Assembly: GCA_937926325.1 (NCBI GenBank)
Contig: CALAZQ010000220.1
Span: 1 to 11,659 of the forward strand
DNA from: an uncultured Planctomycetaceae bacterium
Lineage (GTDB): Bacteria > Planctomycetota > Planctomycetia > Pirellulales > UBA1268
Direction: 5' to 3'
Length of the DNA: 11,659 nucleotides
The notes under the pieces were generated by a model. It was not told the DNA's origin. It saw nothing but the letters and a program-made list of their open reading frames with translations, and did no database searches. Positions 1 through 7,136 of the stretch are shown here, piece after piece; within the stretch, counting starts at the first letter, position 1; every line of letters begins with the position of its first letter. Position numbers and translations under genes: made by a program.

Positions 1-112
1 CTCCGGGGGCATCGTCACGGACCGCAGCGATGGTGGCCCGGGCATATTCCCAGGGGGGCAGCGGGCCGGCGGCCGGGGGTGCCGCGGTGGCGGTGCCGAC
101 AGACCAGCTCAT
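1..112 (-). CDS. Partial oxidoreductase subunit, probably FAD/NAD(P)-binding partner of the Fe-S protein
   Basis: An open frame starts with ATG at 112-110 and runs off the left edge, so only 37 N-terminal residues are visible. Its ATG overlaps the TGA of the preceding Fe-S gene (ATGA), and a GGGAG ribosome-binding site lies 8 bases upstream, inside that gene. After a proline/alanine-rich start, the last visible residues (about 20-37) read [18 protein letters not shown]. This resembles the first beta strand of ferredoxin-NADP reductase-like flavoproteins, in which a P-A-x-I/V-x-x-V-R-x-D/E pattern precedes the FAD-binding barrel. In sulfhydrogenase-type complexes the beta subunit is normally followed by such a gamma subunit (HydG-like), which passes electrons between NAD(P)H and the Fe-S clusters. 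Coupled translation with the neighbour is well supported. The function is inferred from context and a very short stretch, because the FAD and NAD motifs lie outside the window. Confidence 0.55.
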   Translation of the reverse strand, partial: MSWSVGTATAAPPAAGPLPPWEYARATIAAVRDDAPG

Positions 113-1410
113 GCGGAGGTCTCCCGGATCGCAGCCACTTCTTCGGTCAGGTCGATGCCGACCGGGCACCAGGTGATGCAGCGGCCGCAGCCCGTGCAGC
201 CGGAACTGCCGAACTGGTCGATCCAGCCGGCCAGCTTGTGGGTCAGCCACTGCCGGTAGCGGGCGGCGGTGGTCGGCCGGGCGTTCTCGGCGTGCATCTG
301 GCCATGCTCGGCCGTGAAGCAGCTGGCCCAGTGCCGCTCGCGAGCGGTCGCCTCACCGGAGAGATCGGCCACTTCGGTGACGCTGCTGCAGAAGCAGGTG
401 GGGCAGACCATGGTGCAGTTGCCGCAGGCGAGGCACCGCTCGGCTACCTCGGCCCAGCGGTCATGCTCAAGGTTGTCAAAGAGCAGGTCGCGGATGTTCT
501 CAGTGTTGAGGCTGCGGTGGACCGGGGCGGGACGCGGCTGGTCGGTTGCCAGCGGCAGGGCGGCCGGGGCGACTTCTTCACGAGGCCGAACGGGTGTGGT
601 CGGCCGGCTGGCCATCGCCGCGGCCAGTTCGCGGGAGACCTCGCGGGCGGCAGCGATGTCGGCAGCCGTGCAGGGAGGCTGGCCCGGGGCAAGCTCGGCA
701 GCCACCGTCGCCCCCGCTTCTGAGCCAATCTCGACCACGAATCGTTCGCCGACCGGGGTCAGCAGCAGGTCGTAGCCGCCGGTCACTTCGGGGCCACAGC
801 CCATTGAGTGGCAGAAGCAGGTGGCAGCCGCCCGGCGGCAGTTGACTGCCACGATGAACAGCCGCTCGCGGCGGGCCTGATAGAAGGGGTCAACGTAGTC
901 GCCTTCGAGAAAAACCTGATCCTGAATGGCGAGGGCCCGCAGGTCACAGGCCCGCGGCCCGATCACCGCCAGCGGCTCGGGGGCCGCCTGCTCGTTGACC
1001 TGTTGCCAGCTGCCCTCCTCCCGTCGCCACTGCTGGATCGTCTCACGCGGGGGAAACAGAAAGTTCTTCAGTGAATGGGGCCCGGCCACATGGTCGAAGG
1101 GCCCGGCGAGGGCCTGTTCGATCAGCCGGTACCAGCCGCCATCCTGCTCGTCGACCAGGCCGTGCGGCAGAGCGGTGGCGGTGGGCAGATCGTCATAGAC
1201 GACCGCCGCATCCCGCACCTGCGGCCCGACGACGCGGTGGCCGGCCACCTGCAGGGCCTCGATGAGCCGCTGGAGGTCCTGCCGATCGAGCCAAAATGGT
1301 GTCGCGGTCTCAGGCATCGCCGGAAAGGTCTGCGCGGGATGGGTGGCGGGCAGCAAACGCTCGTCCCAGCAGACCAACTCTACGCAGTGCCCGTCAAACG
1401 GTTCCAGCAA
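109..1410 (-). CDS. 4Fe-4S dicluster oxidoreductase, sulfhydrogenase beta-subunit-like
   Basis: A 433-residue cytoplasmic electron-transfer protein. Two ferredoxin motifs are visible: C326-x2-C329-x2-C332-x3-C336-P, and C405-x2-C408-x2-C411-x3-C415-P, each expected to hold a [4Fe-4S] cluster. Upstream, a conserved cysteine region NC191...[11 protein letters not shown] (C198, C200, C205), the stretch [13 protein letters not shown] and the sequence [10 protein letters not shown] at about 151-160 are typical of the family that includes HydB, the beta subunit of sulfhydrogenase/NAD(P)-linked hydrogenases. There it links a flavoprotein to a catalytic partner. The gene starts 7 bases after the rhodopsin stop and ends in an ATGA overlap with the next gene, so it probably belongs to the same transcript. 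The start is uncertain. TTG at 1410 has no good ribosome-binding site, and ATG at 1317 (residue 32) would begin just before the conserved domain; the GC-rich third codon positions between them look coding. There are no transmembrane segments. The family call is fairly sure; the physiological substrate is unknown. Confidence 0.82.
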   Translation of the reverse strand: MLEPFDGHCVELVCWDERLLPATHPAQTFPAMPETATPFWLDRQDLQRLIEALQVAGHRVVGPQVRDAAVVYDDLPTATALPHGLVDEQDGGWYRLIEQALAGPFDHVAGPHSLKNFLFPPRETIQQWRREEGSWQQVNEQAAPEPLAVIGPRACDLRALAIQDQVFLEGDYVDPFYQARRERLFIVAVNCRRAAATCFCHSMGCGPEVTGGYDLLLTPVGERFVVEIGSEAGATVAAELAPGQPPCTAADIAAAREVSRELAAAMASRPTTPVRPREEVAPAALPLATDQPRPAPVHRSLNTENIRDLLFDNLEHDRWAEVAERCLACGNCTMVCPTCFCSSVTEVADLSGEATARERHWASCFTAEHGQMHAENARPTTAARYRQWLTHKLAGWIDQFGSSGCTGCGRCITWCPVGIDLTEEVAAIRETSA

Positions 1411-1417
1411 GCAGCCG

Positions 1418-2170
1418 CTAGCGTCGCGCCCAGCCCGAGCTGCCGATCGAGCTGATCAGGCCGGCGTGCACCACCAGGCCGAAGCCCACCTTGTTGATCA
1501 CGTCGGCCACGTTGTAGATCAGCTCTCGTGGTGCTCCGTTGCCAGAGAGTGGCAGCAGAAAGCCAATCGGATAGATCGCCCAGCCGATCAGGATGAAGAG
1601 CCGCATCGCCATCAATGACTTCGCCAGCGGTTCGGGGGCGTCGTGAATCGCCTCTGCCAGCGAGAAAAACAGCGTTACCAGAATCAGCACCACGCAGCCG
1701 CAGCTCAGGGCGAAGAAAAGCCACCAGTTCTGACTGCCGACCGGTGAGATTTCGGCCACGAAACCGAGCCCGATCATCGCTATGTCGAGCAGGACAAGCT
1801 GGGCAAACACCTTGAGCGATTCCCACCCCAGGCCCAGGACAAGAGGAAAGGTCAGCAGCAGCAGGGGTGTCGTCAGCAGCCAGTCGATGTAGCGAAGCGC
1901 CGTGGGAAACTCGCCGCCGGTCTGCTGATAGACCCCGGTCATCTGCTGGTAGTTGACGCAGGCGATGCCACAGATGAGGGTCGAGAGCGTCACCACGGTG
2001 TACTGCTCAGCATCGAGATCACCGCGGAAGAGCATCAGGCCGAAGAAGGCCGCCCCGGCTCCCATCGCGATCGTCGCGGTGAAAAAAGTGTAGAGCGTGA
2101 CCGATTCGAGTGGGCTGTTGTTGATGAACTGCAGTGACAGCGCCGTGGTTTCGGCAATGAGCGGGATCAT
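1418..2170 (-). CDS. Microbial (type I) rhodopsin, proteorhodopsin-like, probably sensory
   Basis: A 250-residue protein with seven hydrophobic helices (roughly 24-48, 55-77, 91-114, 118-138, 149-171, 187-208, 217-241). Helix C reads RYIDWLLTTPLLLLT, with R93, counter-ion D96 and T100, matching R82, D85 and T89 of bacteriorhodopsin. Helix F has W197-A-I-Y200-P201 of the retinal pocket. Helix G has D223 and the Schiff-base lysine K227 in ADVINKVGFG. The residue at the proton-donor site (D96 of bacteriorhodopsin, E108 of proteorhodopsin) is T107, giving a D-T-T pattern. N73 replaces the proteorhodopsin histidine H75. L104 sits at the spectral tuning site and suggests green absorption. Four cysteines lie in helices B and E (C67, C71, C157, C159). 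The ATG overlaps the cheY stop as ATGA and has its own GGAG site 8 bases upstream. The open frame continues 150 codons further upstream, but there it only reads cheY out of frame. The rhodopsin identity is very secure; sensor versus weak pump is inference. No retinal synthesis gene is in view. Confidence 0.96.
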   Translation of the reverse strand: MIPLIAETTALSLQFINNSPLESVTLYTFFTATIAMGAGAAFFGLMLFRGDLDAEQYTVVTLSTLICGIACVNYQQMTGVYQQTGGEFPTALRYIDWLLTTPLLLLTFPLVLGLGWESLKVFAQLVLLDIAMIGLGFVAEISPVGSQNWWLFFALSCGCVVLILVTLFFSLAEAIHDAPEPLAKSLMAMRLFILIGWAIYPIGFLLPLSGNGAPRELIYNVADVINKVGFGLVVHAGLISSIGSSGWARR

Positions 2171-2182
2171 GCGGGGGACTCC
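2167..2182 (-). promoter_or_regulatory. cheY-rhodopsin translational coupling site (RBS plus ATGA overlap)
   Basis: GGAG (2179-2182) lies 8 bases before the rhodopsin ATG (2170-2168). That ATG shares two bases with the cheY TGA (2169-2167). This arrangement favours re-initiation by ribosomes finishing cheY and should tie the levels of the two proteins together. The same layout recurs at 109-125, where GGGAG lies 8 bases before an ATGA overlap. Confidence 0.8.
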
Positions 2183-2556
2183 GAGGAAAGGTAGGTTTGA
2201 AAGAGCGAAAGCAGCCGCTGCTTGTCGAAGGGTTTGACGATGAAGTCGAGGGCTCCGAGTTGGATGCACTCGTTGAGCTTGGCCCGCTGGTCGATCGCGC
2301 TGATCATCACCACCCGGGCCTGCGGGTCTACGCCGCGGATGGACCGGAGGGCTTCGACGCCATCCATTTCGGGCATCACGATGTCGAGAGTGGTCATGTC
2401 GGGCTGAAGCTCCCGGTATCGCTCGACCGCCTCGGCCCCGTTGGTTGCCTCGCCGGCAATTTCCCAGCCGGCCTTCTTGGCGGTGTCTTTGATGATCGCC
2501 CGCATGATCATGGCGTCGTCGACGACGAGCAGCCGTTTGGTCGAGGTCGCGTTCAT
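2167..2556 (-). CDS. cheY: Chemotaxis response regulator CheY
   Basis: A single-domain receiver of 129 residues with no output domain. It takes phosphate from CheA and, as CheY-P, would act on the flagellar motor switch. All receiver signature residues are present: acidic pair D13-D14, phospho-acceptor D58 in TLDIVMPEMDG, the hydroxyl residue S86 in VVMISA, and K108 in the V-K-P-F motif. The position that is often the switch tyrosine is F105. The start chosen is ATG at 2556, because GGAG lies 6 bases upstream. A TTG four codons further up would put that site inside the gene. It follows cheD by 41 bases, and its stop overlaps the rhodopsin start. It could in principle be a CheY paralogue dedicated to the light branch, but it is the only stand-alone receiver in the window. 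Confidence 0.95.
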   Translation of the reverse strand: MNATSTKRLLVVDDAMIMRAIIKDTAKKAGWEIAGEATNGAEAVERYRELQPDMTTLDIVMPEMDGVEALRSIRGVDPQARVVMISAIDQRAKLNECIQLGALDFIVKPFDKQRLLSLFQTYLSSESPA

Positions 2557-2562
2557 AGAGGG

Positions 2563-2566
2563 CTCC
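2563..2566 (-). promoter_or_regulatory. cheY ribosome-binding site (GGAG)
   Basis: GGAG is placed 6 bases before the ATG at 2556. It decides the cheY start in favour of this ATG over the in-frame TTG at 2568, which overlaps the GGAG itself. Confidence 0.7.
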
Positions 2567-2597
2567 AATAAAATTGCTGCGGGAAGGGGACGCGGGG

Positions 2598-3161
2598 TCA
2601 GAACCGTTGGGGTTCCGCACCCATGGTTTCGACGGTCATCGTGCCGGTGGCGACATCGAGGGCGATCCGCCGCCCCTGTTCACCTCCACAACACTTCGCC
2701 AGAATCGGAATGTCAAGCTGGCCCAAGAGCTGTTCAATCGCGGCGACGTTCTGGTCACCGATGGTCATGCCGCTTTGAAAGGCGAACATTTTTGCACCAC
2801 CCGCAAGTTTGGCCGACCAGCGGACCGGTTCGCCCCGGCACAAGGCACCGAGCTGCCTGAGGAGTTCGGGAATGGCGGTGTCGGCGAACTTGCCTGGCTG
2901 CGTTTTACGTCCCTTCGATTCCGGCAGCATCACATGGGCCATGCCAGCCAGCTTGCGGCGACGGTTGTAGATGGCGACGCCGACGCAGGAGCCGACAAAC
3001 GTCCGCAGCTGCCCGTCGTCACGACCGACGCCAATCTCAGCCATGCCGATCGCGCCGGCAAAAAATTGCCGGGGAGCAGAACCAGCGGCGGCGGTGTCTG
3101 ATGGATTCGTCACGAGAGGTGCCGGCGCAGGCCGGGGGAACGAGGGCTCAGCCAAGGTCAT
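2598..3161 (-). CDS. cheD: Chemoreceptor glutamine deamidase CheD
   Basis: A 187-residue CheD-family enzyme that converts specific receptor glutamines to glutamates and, in CheC/CheD systems, is controlled by binding CheC. The catalytic cysteine is C59 in TFVGSCVGVAIY, the histidine is H76 in GMAHVMLP (17 residues later, as in Thermotoga CheD), and T54 supplies the threonine. Downstream are ADTAIPELL, AKLAGGAKMF, IGDQNV and a C-terminal GG-x2-GR-x7-TG stretch, all family hallmarks. The ATG at 3161 lies inside the end of cheC (14-base overlap), with GAGG only 3 bases upstream. The frame is open to an ATG at 3209 but that extension has no family support. About 35 Pro/Ala-rich residues precede the conserved domain. 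The overlap with cheC fits production of the interacting pair in balance. Confidence 0.93.
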   Translation of the reverse strand: MTLAEPSFPRPAPAPLVTNPSDTAAAGSAPRQFFAGAIGMAEIGVGRDDGQLRTFVGSCVGVAIYNRRRKLAGMAHVMLPESKGRKTQPGKFADTAIPELLRQLGALCRGEPVRWSAKLAGGAKMFAFQSGMTIGDQNVAAIEQLLGQLDIPILAKCCGGEQGRRIALDVATGTMTVETMGAEPQRF

Positions 3162-3738
3162 CTGCCTCGGGGATGAACAGCAGCGAGCATTTGCCCGGCA
3201 TGTCATCAACGCAGAAATCGGTATGGGTGAGGAAGACGTCGTCAGCCACCGAGGCCTGCGCCATCAAAATGCCTTGCATGACCGCGGCGGCGTAGTCGCG
3301 AATGAACCAGGGGGGGGAGGGGAGCAGTGGTTCGGCGACTGCGTTGGGGTTTGCCTGCGGATCGCCGGCCATGGCGTTGAGGTAGGCGCAGCCGATGATG
3401 TTGGCGGTTTCAACGGCGGCCGACTGCTCAACCTCGGTCCACTCGGTGCTGGTTCCGATCTCCCGGCCGAGCAGCATGTCAGCCAGGGCCAGCCCGCTGG
3501 CATCGTCACTGGTCAGCACCAACAGGCCGGAAAACAGGCCGGTGATCTGCATGGCACAGGCGACCAGCGGTGAGTCGGTGACGCCCAGAACGCCAGCGGC
3601 GTCGGTGATCGGCAGCACCGACACCTGGTTGATCGTGATGCTGGTGGGCCGGCTCAGCCACTTTGATAATGCGACGGAGGCTTCCTCGGCGGCCCGCCTG
3701 AACAGATCGGTCTGCGAGGTGAGTGAACGAATTGGCAT
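3148..3738 (-). CDS. cheC: CheC-like chemotaxis phosphatase
   Basis: A 196-residue protein of the CheC/CheX/FliY phosphatase family, which dephosphorylates CheY-P and in CheC forms also regulates CheD. The active-site motif S/D-x3-E-x2-N is visible as S106...E110...N113 in EQSAAVETANIIGCAYLNAM. Further family features are the central GLLVLTSDDASGLALADMLLG segment (70-91), FIRDYAAAVMQGIL at 145-158 and the closing LLFIP strand. The second E-x2-N motif of classical two-site CheC is not seen; the matching helix has A151-A-V-M-Q, so only one active site is expected. The ATG at 3738 has no clear ribosome-binding site and lies 36 bases after the cheA stop. A run of eight C (plus-strand G8 at 3310-3317) lies in the P-S-P-P-W codons. 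Given its overlap with cheD, CheC is a better name than CheX. Confidence 0.82.
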   Translation of the reverse strand: MPIRSLTSQTDLFRRAAEEASVALSKWLSRPTSITINQVSVLPITDAAGVLGVTDSPLVACAMQITGLFSGLLVLTSDDASGLALADMLLGREIGTSTEWTEVEQSAAVETANIIGCAYLNAMAGDPQANPNAVAEPLLPSPPWFIRDYAAAVMQGILMAQASVADDVFLTHTDFCVDDMPGKCSLLFIPEADDLG

Positions 3739-3774
3739 AAGGGGCGTCCGTGATTGAGGGTGCTGGCCTGCGGC

Positions 3775-6123
3775 TCAGTGCTCAGCGTTTACTTCCACCG
3801 CAGCGCCGGCCTGGCCGCCCACGGCCAGTTCGATGCAGGTGGCGGCATCGAGCAGCAAGCAGACTGAACCGTCACCCAGAATGCTGGCACCGCCCAGCCC
3901 CCGAATGTGTGTGAAGTTTTCGTCGAGTGACTTCACGACAATGTCCTGTCCGCCCAGCAGGGCATCAACCCTGAGGCCCAGCGACCGGTTGTTGGCGTGC
4001 AGAATAACGACATGGGCGTCCTCGTCGCCGGTTGTGCCCGACGGCGGTTCACCCCCATCGGTGCCCCCGGCGATCTCTCCGTAGTCAAACAGGTCGTCGA
4101 TCGAAACCAGCGGCAGGAACTCACCACGGATGTCGCACATCTGGCGGCCGTTGACCAGCAGGCTCTGGTGGCCTGCAACCGAGACGATTTCTCGAACATT
4201 CTCGATCGGCACCGCCAGCACGCCATACCGCAGCCGAAACAGCATGCAGCGGGTGATCGTCAGGGTCAGCGGGAGCCTGATGGTGAACTTCGTGCCCTGG
4301 CCCGGCCGGGAGCCGACTTCAATGGTGCCGTTGAGGCGGGCAATCTTTGTCCGCACGATGTCCATGCCGACGCCGCGGCCGGAAATGTCTGACACGGTAG
4401 CTGCCGTGCTGAAGCCGGGCTGAAAGATCAGCTCCACCAGATCGTGTTCGGCCAGCGTGTCGGCCGTGTCCCGCGACACCAGTCCCCGGCTGACGGCAAT
4501 CTGCTTCACCCGTTCGGTGTCGATGCCGCTGCCGTCGTCTTCGACAGTGATGAACACATTGTTCCCGCGGTGTGAAGCTGAAAGGGTGACGGTTGCCACC
4601 TCTGGCTTCCCGTGCCTGATGCGAATCTCGGCCGGTTCGATGCCATGATCGACGCAGTTGCGAATCAGATGATTCAGCGGGTCACCGATCTCGTCGATCA
4701 TCCGCTTGTCGAGTTCGGTCTTTTCCCCCTCGATCTCCAGGTACACCCGCTTGTCAAGTTCCTGGGCAATGTCGCGAATGGATCGCTTGAAGCGGTTGAA
4801 CAGCGGCCCAACCGGCACCATCCGGGTGTTGAGCACGCCCTGCTGCAGGCTGTTGGAGACCCGGGTCAGCTGATCGATGGCGGCGGTGAGCTCTGTGAAA
4901 TGCTGCCGGCCCTCCTGCCAGCCAAGCATTTGCTGCTCCATGACGGAGACCTGCTCACCGAGTTCCTGAAGTTCCAGGCTGGTCGGCGCGGGCCCGTCGG
5001 TGGAGAGTTGCTCGACCAGATGGCGGACCAAGCCGATCACCGTGGTGGCCTGTGACGACAGCCCGGTCTTGTGAAACATCGGGGCGATGTCATCGGCAAG
5101 CTGGGACAGCCGGGCTCGGTTGACGACCAGTTCACCGGTCTGGTTCAGCAGCACATCGAGCCGGTCCACATCGACGCGGACCGTTTCGGTGAGGGCAGGG
5201 GCTCTGGTGGCAGCGGCGGGGCGATTGGCAGAGGTGTCCGGCGGTTGCCCCGAGGCCGGCGAGCTGTCAATGTCCGGTTCATCCAGCTGTTCGAGGTCAC
5301 CGCTGTCCGTCGCCACGCTCGTACTGGCGGTCGCCCGTGTCCCGGGCGGCACCTTTTCCACGGTGACGGCGGCCACACCATCGGCCCGGGCGGCCGCCTC
5401 GATCTCAGCCGCTGTGGCCATCGTGCTCAGCACCAGCTCAAAGCGGTCCAGCCGGCTGGCCTCCGGGAATTCACTGCGGGGTGGCTGGCAGTCGATCAAT
5501 TCACCGAGCGCCGCCAACCGGGTGACGATCAGCTCGGCCTTCATCTCAGCCATCGGCAGGCCGGGCGTGAGTTCGACCCCGATCAGCCAAAGTTGGTCGT
5601 CGTCAGCGTCCGCCGCAGGTTCAGCCGCCGCAGGTGCCGGGGCCGGGGCGGCCTTCGGTGCCGGGGCAGTGGCCGCTGGTGGAGCGGGCCGGGCCGTGTC
5701 GGCCTGGCTGGCCTGGTGCTCAAGTGCCTTCACCTGGTCGAGCAGGTCGCCAGCTGAGTGCAGGGCTTCACCATTCCGCAGTCGGCCGTTGCATTCCCGC
5801 AGAAAATCGATGCAGCGGAGAACAACGTTGATGGTGGCGGTGTCGAGCTGCTGCCGGCCGGAGCGGAGCCGTTCGAAGTGGGTTTCCAGATGGTGGGTCA
5901 GCGACGTGATCCGGTCGAGCCCCAGCAGGGCTGATGAGCCCTTGATCGAGTGAATCAGCCGGAAGGCCTCATTCAGCCCCTGGGCATTTGCAGGGTCGGT
6001 CTCAAGCTGCAGAAAGGTCTCCACCAGCCCGTCGAGCTGCTCGTCGGTTTCATCGAGGTAGAGCCGAAGATAGTCACCCATCTCGTCGGCTGGCAGGTCG
6101 CCGGGAAAGTTATGGTCGCTCAT
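3775..6123 (-). CDS. cheA: Chemotaxis histidine kinase CheA
   Basis: A 782-residue cytoplasmic kinase that works in the receptor-CheW array and phosphorylates CheY and CheB. Domains in order: P1 (Hpt, about 12-135) with phospho-histidine H58 in LIHSIKGSSALLGL; an Ala/Pro-rich linker (141-172); a P2-like response-regulator binding domain (about 176-258); an acidic linker; P3 dimerisation helices (about 315-435); P4 ATPase with N box DPLNHLIRNCVDHGIEP (481-497), G1 DDGSGID (529-535), F box FQPGFSTA (567-574), G2 GRGVGMDIV (582-590) and GQGTKF (608-613); and a P5 CheW-like domain (about 620-770). All kinase motifs are intact. The ATG at 6123 lacks a recognisable ribosome-binding site and is 33 bases after the cheR stop. 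This is the only CheA in the window, so both receptors and any light input probably converge on it. Confidence 0.98.
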   Translation of the reverse strand: MSDHNFPGDLPADEMGDYLRLYLDETDEQLDGLVETFLQLETDPANAQGLNEAFRLIHSIKGSSALLGLDRITSLTHHLETHFERLRSGRQQLDTATINVVLRCIDFLRECNGRLRNGEALHSAGDLLDQVKALEHQASQADTARPAPPAATAPAPKAAPAPAPAAAEPAADADDDQLWLIGVELTPGLPMAEMKAELIVTRLAALGELIDCQPPRSEFPEASRLDRFELVLSTMATAAEIEAAARADGVAAVTVEKVPPGTRATASTSVATDSGDLEQLDEPDIDSSPASGQPPDTSANRPAAATRAPALTETVRVDVDRLDVLLNQTGELVVNRARLSQLADDIAPMFHKTGLSSQATTVIGLVRHLVEQLSTDGPAPTSLELQELGEQVSVMEQQMLGWQEGRQHFTELTAAIDQLTRVSNSLQQGVLNTRMVPVGPLFNRFKRSIRDIAQELDKRVYLEIEGEKTELDKRMIDEIGDPLNHLIRNCVDHGIEPAEIRIRHGKPEVATVTLSASHRGNNVFITVEDDGSGIDTERVKQIAVSRGLVSRDTADTLAEHDLVELIFQPGFSTAATVSDISGRGVGMDIVRTKIARLNGTIEVGSRPGQGTKFTIRLPLTLTITRCMLFRLRYGVLAVPIENVREIVSVAGHQSLLVNGRQMCDIRGEFLPLVSIDDLFDYGEIAGGTDGGEPPSGTTGDEDAHVVILHANNRSLGLRVDALLGGQDIVVKSLDENFTHIRGLGGASILGDGSVCLLLDAATCIELAVGGQAGAAVEVNAEH

Positions 6124-6156
6124 GTGTCGGGGTCGGCCGGCTGCGCCGAGAAGTGG

Positions 6157-6987
6157 TCAGAGGGGTTTTTTGTAGAGGAAGATCGATTGCTTCTCGAGAT
6201 CGCCGAGCAGGTCGTAGATGCCATCAGCCGGGCCGACCACGAGAAACCCGCCGGGGGCGAGGGCGTCGATCAGGTTGCGGACGGCCCGCTGCTTCGATTC
6301 ACGATCGAAGTAGATGAAGACGTTCCGAATAAAGATGCAGTCCTGCCGGGGTGCCGCGATGGGATCGAGCAGGTTGTGCCGTTGGAACTCGCACATCTGC
6401 ACCAGCCGTGGCCGGATCGCCCAGCCGTTCTCATCCGGCAGGTGGGTGAAATACTTTCGCCGCCGTTCCGCCGAGACATGTTCGAGCGAACGGTCGGGAA
6501 ACACACCCCGCTTGGCGGCAGTAATCATCGTTTCGCTGATGTCACTGCCCAGCAGTGAGATCCGCCAGCCGCCGAACCGATGCAGCATCTCGTCGATGCA
6601 GATGGCCAGGGTGTAGAGCTCCTCCCCCGAGCTGCAGGCCGCCGACCAGACCCGCAGCGAGCGGTCATGCTTCTTCTCGGCCGCCCGGTTGAGCAACTCG
6701 GGCAGGAACGCCCCCGAAAACCAGTCGAAGTGGCCGCCGGTGCGAAAGAAGTGTGTCTCGTTGGTGGTGATGGCGTCGATGAACTGTTCCAATTCGCCCG
6801 GCAGGCGATCGCGGGTGAGCTGGTGGTAGTAGTCCTCGAACGAATCGATGCCCAGGTCCCGCAGCCGACGTCGAATCCGGTTGGACAACAGCGTGATCTT
6901 GCCGTCTGCCATCCGGATGCCGGTCTTGCCATAGATGAAGGTGCGGAAGCGGTCGAATTCTTCCTCAGTCAGTTTGGTCAGTTCCAT
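6157..6987 (-). CDS. cheR: Chemoreceptor methyltransferase CheR
   Basis: A 276-residue SAM-dependent protein-glutamate O-methyltransferase that methylates receptor glutamates during adaptation. It has the all-helical N-terminal domain (about 1-72), the TTNETHFFR motif (74-82), the SAM-binding loop VWSAACSSGEELYTLA (113-128) and the acidic SAM-ribose strand LLGSDIS (145-151). A C-terminal FIRNVFIYFD (219-228) follows, where most relatives have C-R-N-V. The usual S-T-G-E-E-P-Y-S loop is S-S-G-E-E-L-Y-T here; both changes look conservative. The start chosen is ATG at 6987, which gives normal family length and N-terminus. The frame is open to 7104, but that extension is Arg/Gln-rich and unlike CheR. 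There is no clear ribosome-binding site. Neither receptor ends in a CheR-docking pentapeptide. Confidence 0.95.
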   Translation of the reverse strand: MELTKLTEEEFDRFRTFIYGKTGIRMADGKITLLSNRIRRRLRDLGIDSFEDYYHQLTRDRLPGELEQFIDAITTNETHFFRTGGHFDWFSGAFLPELLNRAAEKKHDRSLRVWSAACSSGEELYTLAICIDEMLHRFGGWRISLLGSDISETMITAAKRGVFPDRSLEHVSAERRRKYFTHLPDENGWAIRPRLVQMCEFQRHNLLDPIAAPRQDCIFIRNVFIYFDRESKQRAVRNLIDALAPGGFLVVGPADGIYDLLGDLEKQSIFLYKKPL

Positions 6988-7136
6988 GGTGGTCCACTGG
7001 CCGCCGGCCCAGGTTGCGTGTTGGCTCCCGCAGAATCGCCGCTGCGGCAATTCCACCCGCCTTCTTGAGTATCGCCCAGAAATGGCTGCAGCGGTTCGAA
7101 CCATCGGCTGAAATCCTCACAAACCCCGGCTGTGGC
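6988..7136. other. Intergenic spacer between mcp1 and cheR with a perfect palindrome
   Basis: This 149-bp spacer holds GGTTCGAACC (7093-7102), a perfect 10-bp palindrome. It could be a protein-binding site or chance. No terminator-like hairpin with a T run and no convincing promoter is visible. A frame continuous with cheR stays open over most of it, but it does not look like CheR sequence. Confidence 0.35.

Noticed and set aside
79..1618. Several long plus-strand open frames opposite the Fe-S and rhodopsin genes.
   Set aside because: They are antisense shadows produced by the GC-rich codon pattern of the minus-strand genes; their products are low-complexity Arg/Gly/Ala-rich and match no family.
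2557..2568. TTG at 2568 as the start of CheY, four residues longer.
   Set aside because: It would place the GGAG ribosome-binding site within the coding sequence. ATG at 2556 has ideal spacing and aligns the receiver residues with E. coli CheY numbering.
2171..2620. The rhodopsin frame is open for 150 more codons upstream, giving an apparent N-terminal extension of a 400-residue protein.
   Set aside because: The extension is Arg/Gly-rich, reads cheY out of frame, and has no family similarity. The ATG at 2170 has a GGAG site and gives normal rhodopsin length.
5071..5953. Long overlapping plus-strand frames of 228 and 288 residues opposite cheA.
   Set aside because: They lie over the Ala/Pro-rich linker and P2/P1 regions of cheA, where GC-rich codons leave opposite frames open. 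The Ser/Ala/Gly/Arg-rich products have no recognisable domain.
6988..7104. A longer CheR start at 7104 adding 39 residues.
   Set aside because: The added residues are Arg/Gln-rich and unlike CheR. ATG at 6987 gives the usual N-terminus and length.
7091..7110. GGTTCGAACC looks like the T-loop of a tRNA.
   Set aside because: The flanks do not form a T stem, acceptor stem or anticodon arm on either strand.
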